This document shows positions 23,436 to 34,624 of a stretch of 64,000 nucleotides of DNA, piece after piece (positions within the stretch are counted from its first letter, which is position 1; the number at the start of each line of letters is the position of its first letter). Position numbers and translations under genes: made by a program. Location: positions 2,232,001 through 2,296,000 of the forward strand of contig JAGMUV010000007.1 in the NCBI GenBank assembly GCA_020744425.1, read 5' to 3'. The notes beneath the pieces are model-generated. The model was not told where the DNA came from. It ran no database searches and was given only the letters and a program-made list of their open reading frames with translations. The DNA is from Dactylonectria macrodidyma. Lineage: Eukaryota > Ascomycota > Sordariomycetes > Hypocreales > Nectriaceae.

Positions 23436-25136
23436 GTTGGTGATAGTAGGCGGTGTGAGAGCATATGGCAGGTCGCCGGCCTGGGGGAATAGTGCCTGAA
23501 GTAGGTAATAATGCCTGAGGTCTGAGGTAACTGGGAGACTGGAGGTGATGGATGACGAAAGCAGGTGGACCCGGGCCGGTTAAGAAGAAATAAAATAGGA
23601 ACGAATGTCGCTATAAGTAAATGTAAAAAAAGCAAGCCACTGCATGAGCTCCAGGAGCTATCTTTGGTGGAATGGGATGGAGGCTGGGCCAGCTGGATGC
23701 CTTGCTGGTGTCTGGCTGTTCAGGCGGGACACCAGCTGGTAATGTAGTTGGTGAAGTTCCCACACTGTACGGCAAATGGCCCAAGGTTTAGGCCTAGGAC
23801 TTGGGCCAGCCAATCCTACTGGGTCATAATCTTAGAACCGAAAACAGAGGCAAGCCCCTCAAGCTTTCCCTTGGTGCAACTTCGTATGCCTGTCGGTTTT
23901 AGGGCTGAGGGCTATACAGGTGGCGGTGTTGGGGGGAGGGCGGTACCTGGTACTCCGTGAAATGATGGGGAGGAACCTGACGTCGCTGTCGCTGTGGAGG
24001 TTTCTCTGGTCAGTGGTCCACTGTGAGAGGTCACTGCAAGCTGTCACTCGTCACTCGCCAACTGTAAGATCAGTGAAAAAGAGTCCTAGCTAGTTTAGGG
24101 CCAAATGCAGCGCTGGCACACTTGGAACCTTCGTGGGGGAAGGGTGGAAAGGAGGGGGGGCGGGCGGTTGTTCAGTTGGGGGTGCGTCTGGATCTGGGGC
24201 ATCGCTATGGCCATCTTACAGCGCAGTGCAGGTGAGCTTGTAAGCATCTTAGTGGGCATTCCCGCAGCATCAGAGGTCCCATAGCCCTGTAATCCACTGT
24301 AATGTAATCGCCGCCATCCACGGGAGGGGGGTGATGGATTGATGGATCCTGCAGGCACGCATATGGCCCTGTACCAACTGTACCTATGATAGGTGCGTAG
24401 GCTAGTAATGTACCGCGTCCGTAGCACGTCGTGCAGTAATCTACATCCCGCGAGGCTGTGTCGCATTATCGGAGGCGGGGAGACAGAGACAGGGGATATT
24501 TCGAGGACGGCGCAGTGCTCCGACACTGTAGATCTCTTCTACTTGCACTGCTAAGGCGGCCGTTTCGCCATGGGAAGACGGAGATGTAAACGCTGGGCCT
24601 TCCTCATGCCAAAGGGTCGCGCCAACACCGCTAGCCAGCACGCAACAGGTCACCGTCTTGGCCCGGGAATCTATTCTTGAGACCTGCCGTCCCTGATGAG
24701 ATGGGTGATTATCGTGAGATTCGTATCCTTCGTAAAGTCGATCCAAAAACTGACCCAAGCACTGACCCAAGTACAGCCTCGACCTGATCTATCGCAGTCT
24801 GGTCCACAAACGCATACCCCGTCACAAGCTCCGGCTTATCACAAAAAGAAGACTCAGAAAGTGAGATAGATGCAAATAGGTTGGATGACGATCATGAAGA
24901 ATATTTCTAATCCGTGAAACCTAGGAAATCCTACTCTATCGCGGCTATTTCGGGTATGCCTCTCCAGTGCTCCGTCTAAAAAAGGCATCCACGAGAAGAA
25001 TTAGGCGTTGTTGCGACATCTCGCTGCTACGGTAGGAAAACGAAAAACGAGGAAAACGAGATACATGATCTAGGACTACCGCAAAAACAAAGCCAAGTAA
25101 AGAAAAAAAATGCATATAGAAAAAAATAGTCGCGAA
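23436..25136. other. intergenic between regulator 5' end and monooxygenase 3' end
   Basis: This contains the promoter and leader of the regulator and the 3' untranslated region of the monooxygenase. Open frames here look random and no gene was seen. Confidence 0.5.
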
Positions 25137-26707
25137 TCACAGCAGAGAACCAGAATCCTTGTCTCCCTTCCGTTTCATCATGGCGCCGGCCTCGATAAAG
25201 GGCTGGTAACCGTACAGCCACTTCAGATAACTGATCCAGAACCACGTGGGCACCAGCGTGTAGAGCAGCCAGCGCAGAAACGGGCCAAGGCCATAAGGCA
25301 TTCGGGCCGTGTGCAACATGGCGAAGCTGTCGCTGAACTTGGACAGCCTCTGCACACGGCCCTCTCGAGCCGCCGCATAGGCGGCGAGGATGCGGGCAGG
25401 GCTCTCAAGATTCCGCAAGTGGACGGCGAGCAGGTTGCCAAGCACTGCGGCATCCTCGATGGCTTGACATCCGCCTCTGGAATGCGTTGTAAGCAAAATA
25501 GTGGCATGGAGAAGTGGCTGTGGATCGTCTTGACTTACTGTCCGAAAAAGCTCGTCATGCTGTGAGCAGCTAAGAGGCGGCCCCCGTGTTAGGCCGTTTC
25601 GATACGGGAGATGGGATGAGTGAGAGGGACGAGGAAAATAGACCTACCATCTCCGAGGAGCGCAACTCGGCCCTGGACCATCGATGGGAATTCCACCTCC
25701 TGAAAGACATTGCTGGCGATGACCCGCTCCGACTTGTCGATAACTGCTCGCCACACGTCAGCTCTTCTATCCGTGGCTCACTTTTTACGGAAATAGTCAG
25801 CAAGGAACGCACTCTGCCCAAACTCGCCATTCTTGGCAAACGGATGGTAAGCCTTTCCGTAGATCTTCTTAATGTCGCCTGGCGTTGTCGATCCCCATAC
25901 GGATCGGTTCGAATCCACATCCCCATCCGCTTTCTAAAAACAAGGGCCTGTCAGCTTCAAGAACCCGCAGGCGGAAAATTATCTGACAAGGGAGTGGGCG
26001 GTGCCAACCTTGACTCCAATGTACCACTGTCTGTTGTCTGGGCACGGCCAGGTCGTCAGGATGGCCTGGTCGTATAGCATCCAGTTCGCAACGCCCAGTT
26101 CACTGGCCCCACAGTTCTCCAGGGGCGATGTCATGCCGGAGAAGTGCACTCGGCCGGTGAACTTGATGGTGTTGGCTTCCTTCATGCCCGCCTGGCGAGC
26201 GAGCGAGCGTCGGATGGCCGACCTGATACCGTCGGCGCCGACAACAATCTTGCCGCGGAACGTCTTGCCACTCTCGAGCACCACAGAGACTGGCTCGTCT
26301 GGGGTATCAATCACATCGACCACCTTACAGCCTAGCACCACCGCCTTCTCGCCCCCCGCCGCGTCGTACAGCAGGCGGTGGAAGTGGTGGCGCTCAACTG
26401 ACATGAGAGGGTAGTTGAAGGTGCTCTCAAAGTTGGCTAGGTCTAGCGTGTTCCACTGCTCCTTGTTGCGCCAAATTTGGATCTTCTTGAGCTTCTGGCC
26501 CGAGAGCAGCAGCTCGTCGTAGATGCCCAGCTGATCCAGGAGCTTCAGCGCGTTGGGGGCAAGAGAGATGCCCGCTCCCACAGGCTGGAGGACGTCGGTA
26601 CGCTCCAGAACCTTGCAAGAGATGTCCAGCTGCTTGCAGATTGCCGCGAGCGTCAGGCCTCCGATGCCTGCCCCGACGATGATGACTTCGGCATCAATGG
26701 ACTCCAT
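25137..26707 (-). CDS. FAD-dependent monooxygenase (group A, aromatic-hydroxylase/PaxM-like fold)
   Basis: Five exons on the complement: 26707-26009, 25933-25789, 25743-25648, 25569-25539 and 25476-25137, giving 436 residues. The N-terminus has the Rossmann FAD site VGAGIGG (residues 11-17) directly after the start, which favours this ATG over one 18 codons upstream. A middle ADGIRSAIR is the DG motif that binds FAD and NAD(P)H. GRVALLGDAAHSM is the second FAD motif, followed by FGQGG across the exon 4/5 border. The last 60 residues are strongly hydrophobic and rich in Trp (about 380-420), so membrane attachment is likely. The family hydroxylates or epoxidises using NAD(P)H and O2. In the pyranonigrin pathway an enzyme of this class acts on the released tetramate, and a similar job here is inference. 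Confidence 0.9.
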
Positions 26708-27857
26708 GGTGAGATTGGTGAAGAGCTGGCTAGTAGGAAAAGGGTAAGAAATGTGTGGCAAGGCAAATTCAAATGGTAAAAGTTCGTGTTGGCGGTTGAT
26801 GGCTTGCGTTCTGACAGAGGTGATCAGCTAGCTGAGGCTTCTAAGTCGGGCCGGCCAAGCCTTTTTAAGGGACGTTTGCTCAGCCGGCCTCGCTCTTCTC
26901 CGGGTCGACGAATCCGAAGGGCAACGGAACGCCGGAGATGATGGCATGATAAACCGTTCGGAGCAGCCGCCGCTCACCGAGTCTCCTCACGGAGAAGGAA
27001 TGTTGAAGCAGCCGCAAAGCCACGGCATCTGCCCATATGTTATTTCCCCTATTTTGGTGGGCGACTTGGCATGCGAATAAGCAGCCACGAGCATTCGCTC
27101 CGCCTGTTGGCCGCCGGCATTTTGCGCTGATTAATGCGACTAATAAGCGGCTTCGCCCATACAGATGAGCCGGCCAGTCATAAACGTAGCGTATGTAGGT
27201 GCCAGAGCCATATACGAGTTTATGTATCTACCTAGGTACCTAGGTAGGTTACGGTGGGTCCATGGGAGTCTGAGGAGCGCATTCCGACGCTTGACCAAAG
27301 CCTTTCGGACAACGGCTTACCGTTGTACAACATGGAAGAAACTCTGAGGTCTCATTGACAGGATTATTGTCGAATGATGTCACGATTCTTCTCATGGTCC
27401 GATTGTCCTCATAGGAATGGCTAAGCCTTGCAAGACTTTGATGTTGATGCATCGCGAACAACGTGAAAAATGTTATTTTTGTTCTCAGAGATCCTTCAAG
27501 TCTTACTCACAGCCACTAAGCTCCCCATTATGGAACCGTTTACTAAAATGAATTGAAAACAATTGTTGGTCGTGTGATTGACTGCCTCAAGTCGTGTCGA
27601 CTTTCGAACTACACCCTCCCAACTAGGAATTACCGCATCCGGCACCCGACCTATGTTCTGATTGGATCAACGCATCCCGAGCCACATCTTACGGGCCCCC
27701 AAAGTCCCAAAGGAGAATTAAAAACCTTGGACCAACGACAGGAATTATTGCAAACGGCTCAGCGATGATGCGACACGGAATATTATTCCTCCATTTCTCG
27801 TTCCCTGTTCCCTGTTCCTCAGCATAGTCTATTCCCAAGGGCAAATGCTGACAGCAT
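26708..27857. other. monooxygenase promoter region and protease-like gene 3' flank
   Basis: No gene seen. It contains CGGAGC at 26959-26964, GCTCCG at 27097-27102 and a 20-base palindrome listed separately. Confidence 0.5.
27228..27247. repeat. perfect 20-base palindrome built from CTAGGTAC
   Basis: CTACCTAGGTACCTAGGTAG is its own reverse complement. It lies about 520 bases upstream of the monooxygenase start. Similar CCTAGGTA palindromes are common in filamentous fungal intergenic DNA. Confidence 0.85.
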
Positions 27858-29216
27858 TTACCACTTGATATCACTAATCCCAACCCGCAGCTTCTCAAAG
27901 TCAAAAATAATGTACTTGTCCTTGGCAAAAGTCTCACCAAAGTTGCCAATACTGCGGTCCACGCTGTCAGCAATCGATCCTGCGTCAGTTTTTTGGGGGG
28001 CTGCTTACAATTCGTCATCAGTCGCCATCGTGCGGACATTTAAAACGCAAGTGTCTTCGTCAATCTTTTCGACATAGTGCTCAGCCGTGACAATCCACTC
28101 TTTCCGGTGTCCCTGGAACGTGTACTTGATGGGTGGCAGTGAGGGGATTTCGTTGCAGTTTACAGAGTAAAAGGCCTGCCCTCCATTGTTGAGTGGAGTT
28201 TCCAAATCGATGGGAACAGCGTGTGCTAAGTCAACCAGTCGGTCATAGGCGTTAGCAGTCAGTGGCGTTCCGCGACCATAACTGGCATGGTCGAAAATGG
28301 CAGCCTTGCCTGACTTCCGAGAGGTGCGCTTGATTGGCTGCGTCTCGTCGCCGATCTTGAGGCTTTCAAGTTCGATTCCCCAGTAGTTGTAGATGGGAGG
28401 ATCGTAGATGAAGTCAAGTTCGTTGACGTCTGGAAAGATCTTGTGCTTGTACCACCAGATTTTGTTGTGCTTGATGAGGTCGTTGCGGATGCCTCCAAGG
28501 GATTGAACTCCATCATTCCCGTTGCAAATGTCCTTTTTGGATTCCTCGTAGCAGTATACGAAGCCAATCAGTGGGCTCTTCCAGAGATTCTTTCGCCATT
28601 GCTGGTAGAAGGCTGACTGATAGTCCTCTTTACTGGTGTCAGTTCTGCTTGCGCTAGGACAGGGGGTGTTGGAATACTCACTGCCATCACCCTTGTACAC
28701 TGGGGAAAGACCAAACACGCCACCGAATGGGAACGCGAAACCATACGTAGCAGATGCATTAAACTCCAGGTCCGAAACTTGGACAACGATTTCACTCTCG
28801 ACCGGCCCGATCTCGATGCGGTCGGCGCCGTACTCTGCATTGAGCGGGTTCTGGAAGAAGAAATGATTCGGCTTCCAGCCCCGGTCGGGGTACTTTGCAG
28901 TCAGATTCTTAAAGGTTGGTGAGTCGCGGGGGTCCCAGTAGGTCTGGTCGGGATGCAGGCATGCGTCCGCATCGTACTCGCCGAAGCACTTGGGAGACAC
29001 AATGAACTGGCTGATCCACGTCCAGTCGACAAACACAGGGATCTGGGTCTTTGGGGTTCCGAACTCGATGGTCGACAAGAAGCCGCCCTGGCCCCAGGTC
29101 AGAGGCATGTCGTATCTGCCGGCTTTGCTGTTGACATTGTAGCGTGGGACAAGGCCAGGACCAGCATGGGCTATGCCCAGCATCAAGGCCAATGTCAATA
29201 AGAGATTAGGTAGCAT
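27858..29216 (-). CDS. secreted pepsin-fold (A1 family) protein with degenerate DTG motifs
   Basis: Two exons on the complement (29216-28009 and 27963-27858), 437 residues. The 45-base intron has a CTGAC branch site. Residues 1-18 form a signal peptide ending AHA. The fold is that of a two-lobed aspartic protease: FVDWTW with Asp64 stands where FDTGSS belongs, AIFDHAS with Asp309 stands where DTGTS belongs, and the C-terminal FGETFAKDKYIIFDF matches the family's last strands. Both aspartates remain, but the flanking Thr-Gly residues are Trp-Thr and His-Ala. Ordinary proteolysis is doubtful. A1-family members occur in the fusarin and pyranonigrin clusters; the pyranonigrin one has been linked to exo-methylene formation. 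A non-proteolytic tailoring role is inference. It is divergent from the thioesterase gene. Confidence 0.85.
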
Positions 29217-30330
29217 TGTGTACTTTTCGGTCCTTTTCGATTACTTTTTAGTGCCTGGAGTGTTGTACAATCTCCCTAGACTGGCCACTTACTGTTCTAT
29301 ATTGTTTTGTCGATCGTGGGATGCCGTGTGGGGTGCAACAGAAAACCGTTTCTATGTCCAAAAGAAGAGAGTGAGGTAATATTCAACGACTGAATTCAAT
29401 CGTCGGAGGTCATCCGTCTCTCTTCTTGTACTCTCCGCGTCTCCGAATTCGCAAAGTCCTCGGCAGTTCCGACACTACCGAGACCCTCTCCGCCTCCGCA
29501 GTCTCGCGGAGGGACCCGAATTCAGATTGAGCTTATGGTGACTACGCACAGCCGCGACTATTTTGGTCTTTATACGTCATGCCGTGTCTGACAGCTAAGG
29601 CCAGCCAGTAATTTGCGGGCTAATTTCCAGAAGACGAGAAAATGCAATTTTGCAGGTCGGAGTCTGTAGCCGGTATCGTTTTGTGTGACCTACGCCACGC
29701 TCTCTCCAAAAAGGAACATAGTATACTCCATGTTCTCCATGTGATTCTTGTGGCTAATAAAATCGCCTCCGCCTCATTTTAGTAGCTATTCCGTAGTGTA
29801 GGGAGGACCTCCGGAGCCAAGCTCAACCTTTCCGTTGTAAACAACCACCCCTTGGAATCGCGCACCTGGGCGTAAGAGACACGGAGAATAGCAAGCTTCA
29901 AACGGAGTTCTCTAGTAGTAGAATAGCAAAGAGGAAACAGGACTTGCGGTCGTGACTGGAGTCTTAATATAATCGCACAATCTTCGATCTTTCAGGCCAG
30001 AGCTCTGCCAGGCTTCAGCTTCAGTCCAATACTGGATATTGGCTTTTTTTTGGTCTTCCGCTGCGTTGATCTTAATTCAAATACTCAACAGATTCCAGCA
30101 ATCGTTTAACTCAGTCCACCTCTTTTCTATCGGGCAGTGTTCTTTTTTGGAGGCACATACCAAGCGAGCGTTATACCAAGGCGCTAGACTCTGACTTACA
30201 CAAAGTATTTTCAACCCTCCCCAATCCATTCCATCGTCACCCTTGTGACAGAGAAAATTATTGATTGCACTTTGTTAGGAAAATTTGCAATCGTTTGTCT
30301 GTGGGTTCCGAAGCTCGTCAAACTCTCGCC
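29217..30330. promoter_or_regulatory. divergent promoter region between protease-like and thioesterase genes
   Basis: This 1.1 kb serves both genes. CTCCG/CGGAG elements cluster at 29488-29492, 29494-29498 and 29507-29511, and the palindrome CTCCGGAG sits at 29809-29816. The same core occurs upstream of other cluster genes. Binding by the cluster regulator is inference. Confidence 0.45.
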
Positions 30331-31425
30331 ATGGAGGTCGTCACCCTCATCCAGGGCAATGAAGAGTCCAGCCTCACCCCCTTCTTCCTGGTCCATGCCA
30401 TCTCTGGCGTTGCACTTCCCTTCTTACGTCTAGACTCCTTGGGAGAGAATGACCGTCCAGTTTACGGCATCACGAACCATATCCACTGTCCTGGTCATGA
30501 GCATCTGGACTACCCTTCCAGTCTCTCCGCACTTGCTAAACGATACCTTAGAGAGATTCAAAAGATCCAACCCCACGGCCCATACTTATTGGGGGGTTGG
30601 TCTTTCGGTGGCATGATAGCTATGTTCATGGCACAGATTCTTGAGTCTCACGATCAAGAGGTCCTCAAAGTCATCATGATCGACTCTGCCAATCCAGAGG
30701 CCTTCCCCAGCTTTCGCAACGCCGAGGAACACAAGGAATTCTCTCGGGCCACTTACGCCAAGATCAGCGAGCAACTAGATGCCAATCACAATGACGATTC
30801 AAGCCCTGCATTCTCACCGAAAGAATTGCACTCCATCAACTACCACGCAATCCCCGATCCAAACGAGTGGGATACAATGAAGACGGGGGACACCACTAGC
30901 TCTCGCGCCTCGAGTGTGTTTGACTTTTACACACCAGACGAGAGACCCGAGACACCCCTATCTCTGCCTTGCAGTAGCGAAGGGTCTTCTGCACTTTGCT
31001 CGGATGAGGAGAGTGTATGTGGTGCCCAGGAGGAGGAATACTGGGACGACTTTGAAGAACATTTTGAGATGGCACAGCTCAAGGACCTTTTACTCAACAT
31101 CAGCCTTCACGTCCATCATGGGCTTGGTCTCATCACCAGCGTTTCGCCGGGCGATCTCTTCCAGCCCGGGAGCAAGTCCGACTTTGACGTCCTCCTCGTC
31201 AAATGCCAGCCTGAGCCCCTCGATTTCTACAAAACTCACCACGACGCCAAAGGAGCCGAGTTCCTCTGGTCGGTCATGCGAGAGGAGAGCATGCTGTGGA
31301 ATGCCGCCCAATTTCGGAGCTTTGAGGTGGTTCCATTCAGCGGGGATCATGACGGCGCATTTGAGCCTCAGTTTGTTGGCGAATTAAGCATGATCCTACG
31401 GGAGAGCTTGGGAAGGATTGGATAG
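30331..31425 (+). CDS. stand-alone thioesterase (alpha/beta hydrolase, PKS/NRPS TE family)
   Basis: A single exon of 364 residues. I chose the ATG at 30331 because its context is GCCATGG and the protein then begins at the usual TE strand (PFFLVHAISG). An in-frame ATG 22 codons upstream gives a poor leader. The nucleophile elbow is LLGGWSFGG with Ser91. MIDSANP carries the likely acid (Asp118), and FSGDHDGAF near residue 339 carries the histidine. A Ser/Glu/Asp-rich insertion (about 185-255) splits the lid and core. The family cleaves acyl thioesters from carrier proteins, releasing or cyclising the chain or removing stalled chains. A similar free hydrolase is needed in the pyranonigrin pathway. 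Because the synthase's own R domain is degenerate, this enzyme may do the release. Confidence 0.9.
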   Translation: MEVVTLIQGNEESSLTPFFLVHAISGVALPFLRLDSLGENDRPVYGITNHIHCPGHEHLDYPSSLSALAKRYLREIQKIQPHGPYLLGGWSFGGMIAMFMAQILESHDQEVLKVIMIDSANPEAFPSFRNAEEHKEFSRATYAKISEQLDANHNDDSSPAFSPKELHSINYHAIPDPNEWDTMKTGDTTSSRASSVFDFYTPDERPETPLSLPCSSEGSSALCSDEESVCGAQEEEYWDDFEEHFEMAQLKDLLLNISLHVHHGLGLITSVSPGDLFQPGSKSDFDVLLVKCQPEPLDFYKTHHDAKGAEFLWSVMREESMLWNAAQFRSFEVVPFSGDHDGAFEPQFVGELSMILRESLGRIG

Positions 31426-33109
31426 ACGGGGAAATGATTTGGAGTGATTTGTTTTGATTCGGTGCATGGGATATTGTCTTCTTCCCCTTGTATGTGGTCG
31501 AGCAACGCTCAGACGATCCCCTACATTTTTACTTTGGTTGCATTTACACGGTTGCGAAGAGTTTACTCAATACCTAAGATCCGCGGCGGTAGACTTTTGC
31601 TTGCAGATGCTCCTGCAGATCGACTTTTTTTTTTGTACACTTTGCCATCCCGTTCAGTTGTGATTCCATTGTGAAACAGAGGCCATAGTTTCTTAGCATT
31701 GGCATTGCTGCATGCGTGGCTGGTGCGAGTCCAATACATAGTGGAACCCACCCGTAGACCGAATGAAAACACTCATCACTGCGACGGAGCACTATGTTTA
31801 GGACGGAACGAGGTGAATGAGTGAGTGAGGTGGCAGTGATCAAAACCGAGTAAGGAACAGGCTCCGTACAGAAACGCTGGATCATCCGGGGATATGTCAT
31901 TGAGGCGCAGATGACTCCAAGTTGTCCCGGCTTACTGCGGACCCTCATATTTTAGTTGCATCGCCGCTCCGCCCCCTCACCATCATCTCACACTCTAATA
32001 CAATTACAGACCAAATCGTCGTTCTAAGATCGTACCGGCCTAGCAAACCTTATGTCAAATGCGTGAAGCCACAGAAGGTCAGTCTCACACTCCATGTACG
32101 ATTACTATGTTGGTGAAATATGCCTTGGGAGAAGTTGAGGGACAAGACCTACATTTGTGCATGATGTTGGACATAGAAAAAACACAGCTAGTAAAGAAGG
32201 CGAGGCGAAGGGGCCAAGGGGATGCCAAGGAATGAGAGATGATACATGGGGACAGTAAGAAAGGAAACGATCAGAAATGGAGATAACAATTTCCATTCCG
32301 AGGCTCTCTATTCATTCCAAGACACGTCGGCGAGGTCGAATTCGACAGGGTCAGACACGGAGAATAAGTTCAAGTGAAGCGATAGCCTTACTGATCCTTG
32401 GTTCCAACACGGCCTTCTAATCTTGAAAGCGCCCGGGTGCGGTACCCACGATCAGTCCCAAATTCGGTCCCTATCTAGCTGCAGGTCTCTGGATAGCCAC
32501 GTACCCCGGATAGGGACATCTATCATGTCTAGCCTTGAAGACATGTCTGATGTTTCACCGCAGAATTCGTATTGCAGTCCCAAAATCAAAACGCTTGAAG
32601 TCCATGATAATGCTTGAACTCTACCGTTCTTTTGGTATAAAAGTCCGTGATCGGATATACGATGGTGATCTTGTAACAAGAGTCACTTAGCAGAGCATGG
32701 GTTGCTGGTTTTTGCGCAGGGCGAGCAAAAGAGGTCTAAATTCCGAGGCGTGGAAAAGGTAGCACTGTTTCTTTGACCTTGTCCGTATTTACAGGTCTGC
32801 ATTTCCTCTCCATGAGATTACCAGTTGCAATGCTCCCATCTTCTGCGCTTGTGCGTTCTGGTAATTTGTTCTATTCTAAAATTTGAGTATTATGGTCATA
32901 TTATTGCTGGTGGAACGATAAATGCAATCCCAAAACGAAGCCTATACCATGATATATGATAAAGTAAGATGACAAAAGACGCCGAAAGATCAAGTCATCA
33001 ATACAGTTCATCCCTTGATGCATATAACGAAGCTGATATGTCCTGTAGCATCATATCCGCTCTGCTTCAGAGCTGACAAACTCGAAGATATGGCCCGCCA
33101 TGCTGTCCG
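31426..33109. other. convergent intergenic between thioesterase and P450
   Basis: Both flanking genes end here, so this holds two 3' untranslated regions. No gene was seen. Confidence 0.55.
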
Positions 33110-34624
33110 TCACACCTTCTTGACCCTGATACCCACATCTCCCTTGAGCCAAGGTGACCCAATCTTTCCAAAATCAAGAGCGGAAAAATCAGTGACGCGT
33201 GGCACGTCGGGGTTTTTCCACTCTACATCGTAGTGCCTCAGCAACGAAGCTAGGGTCCTCGAAACCATGATGTTGGCCATTTTCTCGCCGACGCAGCGAT
33301 GACAGCCAGCTCCGAAAGGAAGAAACTTTGCGCCAGCTTCAGAGCGATTGTCTATTGAGACAATGTCACCAGATTCTGTTATCCATCGTTCCGGGTCCCA
33401 TTCCTCTGGATGAGGAAAGTTGACCGGGTCGTGATGGGTTGAGTAAGGGCTGATAGAGACCACAGAGCCTTTGGGAACCTTGACATTTGTTGTTGGAATC
33501 ACAACTTCCTTTTTCGCAAGCCTTAGCATCTGGAATCCAGAATAGAAACGCGAGCTCTCTTTGATGCATGCCTGCAGAAGAATGGAGTCCTCTTCGGGAT
33601 GAGCCCGCAGTTCAGCGGTGACGCGCTTCAGCATCACGGGATGACGCAACAACTACCATAATATTAGCTTGTAGGTTTAGATAAGGAAGTATAAAGGCTC
33701 ACTGATATAAGAGACCAGCTGATGCTGGCAGCGGTGCTAGTATGAGCGGCAAACATGAGTAGAGTATGGTGGCTTGGCATCAAGTCGCTGAGTGGTGCAG
33801 TTGACTTGTCCTCCATCGTGAACGCGATATAGTCGGGTAAAGTCCTCGAGCGCTCAGTCTTGGTAATTGTTCTCTCATGCAGCCGCTCCAGGAATATTTC
33901 TTTCACTCGCTGGCGCGCTTGCTTCAGGCGCTGTGCTGGGGGATGAGGGACCCAATCTGGTAGGACAAAGGAGAACAAGCTCCCAATATCTGCTTCCATG
34001 GCGTGCAAGAGGTCTACTAACTCCATGGTGTTGTGTTCGTAGAAATCTTGGCCCATGAGTGTCCTCACAATGATCTTGTGAACAAGAAGTGAGACTGACC
34101 CGAAAAGAGGGAGGTCTTCTTGTGTCTGCCAGTCTTCAGCTGCCTTTTGCGTTTCTTCGAAAGCAATGGCCGATGTATACTCTTGGGCAGCACTACGATT
34201 GACGTATCTGCTGAGAGAGGAAAGAAGGGTCCTGTAATGGTTCCAATATCCAGTGTCGATGATCTTATTGAGAAAAATACCCTATTGTGCGTTAGTGAAG
34301 GAATGTGGCATGTGGATGGAGAGGCAATACCATGCCGCCAGTAAATGACCAGACGTCTTCTCGCGTCTCCAGATAGATCTTGTTGAGAGCGTTTCCACGA
34401 AGCCAGACGATGTAGACGGTTAGAATTTGAAGACTGAAAATGTTGCCGCACTGGGCCGTGGCTTTGGCAATGAGTTCCACTGGCCGCATGGCGTAGTCAA
34501 TGGCATCGCCAAGGAAAGAGAAGGTAGCATCTCCCTTGTAAGAAGGGACTTTTTTGCGCCATGGATTCGCAAGGTAGAGAAGAATCGCGCCCAGCAGCAG
34601 GATCGTAGACTGGAGAACTGACAT
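33110..34624 (-). CDS. cytochrome P450 monooxygenase, CYP51-like
   Basis: Three exons on the complement (34624-34331, 34281-33703, 33652-33110), 471 residues. An N-terminal hydrophobic anchor (about 5-20) followed by PWRKK suggests endoplasmic reticulum attachment. The I-helix motif is AAHTST (about residue 278). The histidine in place of the usual acidic residue resembles the AGQHTSS of sterol 14-demethylases. ExxR is ESSR at 323-326. The heme loop is FGAGCHRCVG with Cys411. It oxidises a small molecule with a partner reductase. Neighbours suggest a tailoring step on the cluster product rather than sterol synthesis. Length is slightly below the 500-residue norm but all core motifs are present. 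Confidence 0.92.
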
